From contig NZ_CASEGO010000066.1 of the NCBI RefSeq assembly GCF_949287625.1, positions 1 through 15,948 of the forward strand: a stretch of DNA of 15,948 nt, given 5' to 3'. Below, one piece after another: positions 15,299 through 15,948 of this stretch. This DNA is from an uncultured Brachyspira sp. (GTDB lineage: Bacteria; Spirochaetota; Brachyspiria; Brachyspirales; Brachyspiraceae). Below the pieces are notes generated by a model. The model made no database searches and had not been told where the DNA came from. It saw only the letters and a list, made by a program, of their open reading frames with translations. The position numbers were made by a program, and so were the translations under genes. The stretch's first letter is position 1. Every line of letters begins with the position of its first letter.

Positions 15299-15457
15299 AT
15301 GTCAATATTAAAAACTATTTTTGATATAGTATCAACAGTTGCAGATGTAACAAAGGAAGCACAAATGACTTCAAAGATGAGTGATACAGAAAGATATCAG
15401 TATAATGAAATAAAAAAACTTAAAGAAGAAATAAAAAAATCAAATAATAAAAAATAA
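15299..15457 (+). CDS. small hypothetical protein, 52 residues
   Basis: ATG at 15299 is preceded by AAGGAG (15287-15292) at a six-base spacing, as good a ribosome binding site as any in the window, and the frame runs to TAA at 15455-15457. The product starts MSILKTIFDIVSTVADVTKE, which could form an amphipathic helix. A short polar linker follows, then a Lys/Glu-rich helix (about residues 33-48, with KKLKEEIKK) that could form a coiled coil. There is no signal peptide, cysteine pair or known domain. I do not recognise the family. The combination of ribosome binding site, sensible amino-acid composition and a position after a terminator argues for a real small gene. Confidence 0.6.
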   Translation: MSILKTIFDIVSTVADVTKEAQMTSKMSDTERYQYNEIKKLKEEIKKSNNKK

Positions 15458-15519
15458 TTTCTTTATTTATGAATAATAATAAACATAATTTGTATAAGTA
15501 TATTATTAAAGTTAATTTT

Positions 15520-15698
15520 TTAGTATATACCTAAACAATTATAATTTGTAAAAAATTAATTTTTTTTAATTTGAAATATTTGCATGGATTTGTCCCCACT
15601 CTGCGTGCCTTTGGTATCAACTTTTTTGTGCGGTAAAAAAGTTGATAATTTCTATATAAAGTGTATCTGTTAACAAAATAAAATTGTTTCAATATATA
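15520..15698. repeat. intergenic repeat element 3: inverted promoter-like ends around a perfect hairpin
   Basis: The left end (minus strand, 15552 to 15524) reads TTTACA, 17 nt, TATATA, with TTGTTTAGG in the spacer as in elements 1 and 2. The right end (plus strand, 15670-15698) reads TTAACA, 17 nt, TATATA, with TTGTTT at the same place in the spacer. Together they form imperfect terminal inverted repeats of about 35-40 bp. The middle contains TATCAACTTTTTT (15615-15627) and its perfect inverse (15635-15647) around a GTGCGGT loop, next to a GC-rich patch near 15595-15615. No clear target-site duplication is seen, and there is no coding potential. Confidence 0.6.
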
Positions 15699-15717
15699 TT
15701 AAAAATAACAATTATAG

Positions 15718-15748
15718 CCTCTGTACTTTAGTAGTGCAGGGGTTTTTT
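15718..15748 (+). terminator. intrinsic terminator downstream of repeat element 3
   Basis: CCTCTGTAC (15718-15726) pairs with GTGCAGGGG (15734-15742) over nine pairs, two of them G-U, with a 7-nt loop followed by six T (15743-15748). It could end transcription from the small gene at 15299 or from the outward end of element 3. Confidence 0.75.
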
Positions 15749-15766
15749 ATTATTTTAAAAATATTT

Positions 15767-15783
15767 GGGGGCGGGTGGGCGGG
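15767..15783 (+). other. G-quadruplex-type motif
   Basis: GGGGGCGGGTGGGCGGG has four runs of three or more G separated by single bases (C, T, C), the pattern of a very stable parallel quadruplex. It stands in AT-rich non-coding DNA 18 bases after a terminator. The remaining 165 bases to the right edge contain no supportable gene or signal. Confidence 0.6.
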
Positions 15784-15948
15784 TTAATTAGATTGTAAAT
15801 AAGGGCTGTATTATATTTTTTCTTCGGCACTGCTTATGAATTTATTAAAAGACGTATATATCGGTATAAAAATATACGCTAAATAAAAATAGTATAATAA
15901 TTTTTTTAAAAAATATGTATTTTACAGCAAAAAATGATATTTTCATAT

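Noticed and set aside
15749..15948. Possible gene fragment on the minus strand at the right edge
   Set aside because: Only short frames (about 33 codons or fewer) with no ribosome binding site or recognisable motif are present.

Overview
The window is very AT-rich, with compact bacterial genes, clear Shine-Dalgarno sites and an occasional TTG start. Gene content (an Rpn/PD-(D/E)XK transposase-like nuclease, a long TPR-only protein, a ferredoxin-linked 2-oxoacid oxidoreductase, an Rnf module) and the style of the GC-rich intergenic repeats point to an anaerobic spirochaete of the genus Brachyspira. This assignment rests on gene content and sequence style, not on a search.

Layout. 1-625: C-terminal part of an Rpn-family nuclease, cut by the left edge. 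803-1759 (minus): a D-2-hydroxyacid dehydrogenase. 1874-2301: a gene-free repeat block with GC-rich hairpins. 2451-4101: trmB and an orphan substrate-binding lipoprotein. 4194-9572: what looks like one transcription unit running from a near-consensus promoter to a strong terminator, rpmF-plsX-(fabH-like)-rnfC-rnfD-rnfG. 9580-9830: a second repeat block. 9833-12247 (minus): an 804-residue TPR protein. 12441-15178: a four-gene 2-oxoacid:ferredoxin oxidoreductase operon (delta-alpha-beta-gamma) with a consensus promoter and a terminator. 15215-15457: a 20-A homopolymer and a 52-codon gene with a good ribosome binding site. 15520-15948: a third repeat block, a terminator and a G-quadruplex-type run.

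How the genes fit together. The oxoacid oxidoreductase would make reduced ferredoxin and acyl-CoA. Rnf would pass electrons from ferredoxin to NAD+ while pumping ions. However, only RnfC, D and G are encoded here, so E, A and B must lie elsewhere or be absent. PlsX makes acyl-phosphate for phospholipid synthesis. The FabH-family protein after it has lost all three catalytic residues of the family, so it is probably not a condensing enzyme.

The most unusual items are: this catalytically dead FabH paralogue inside an L32/PlsX/Rnf transcription unit; three intergenic elements whose ends are inverted and each look like an outward-facing sigma-70 promoter with a 17-nt spacer; a poly-A tract placed where it could act as a promoter spacer; and a tight G-quadruplex motif in an AT-rich background.
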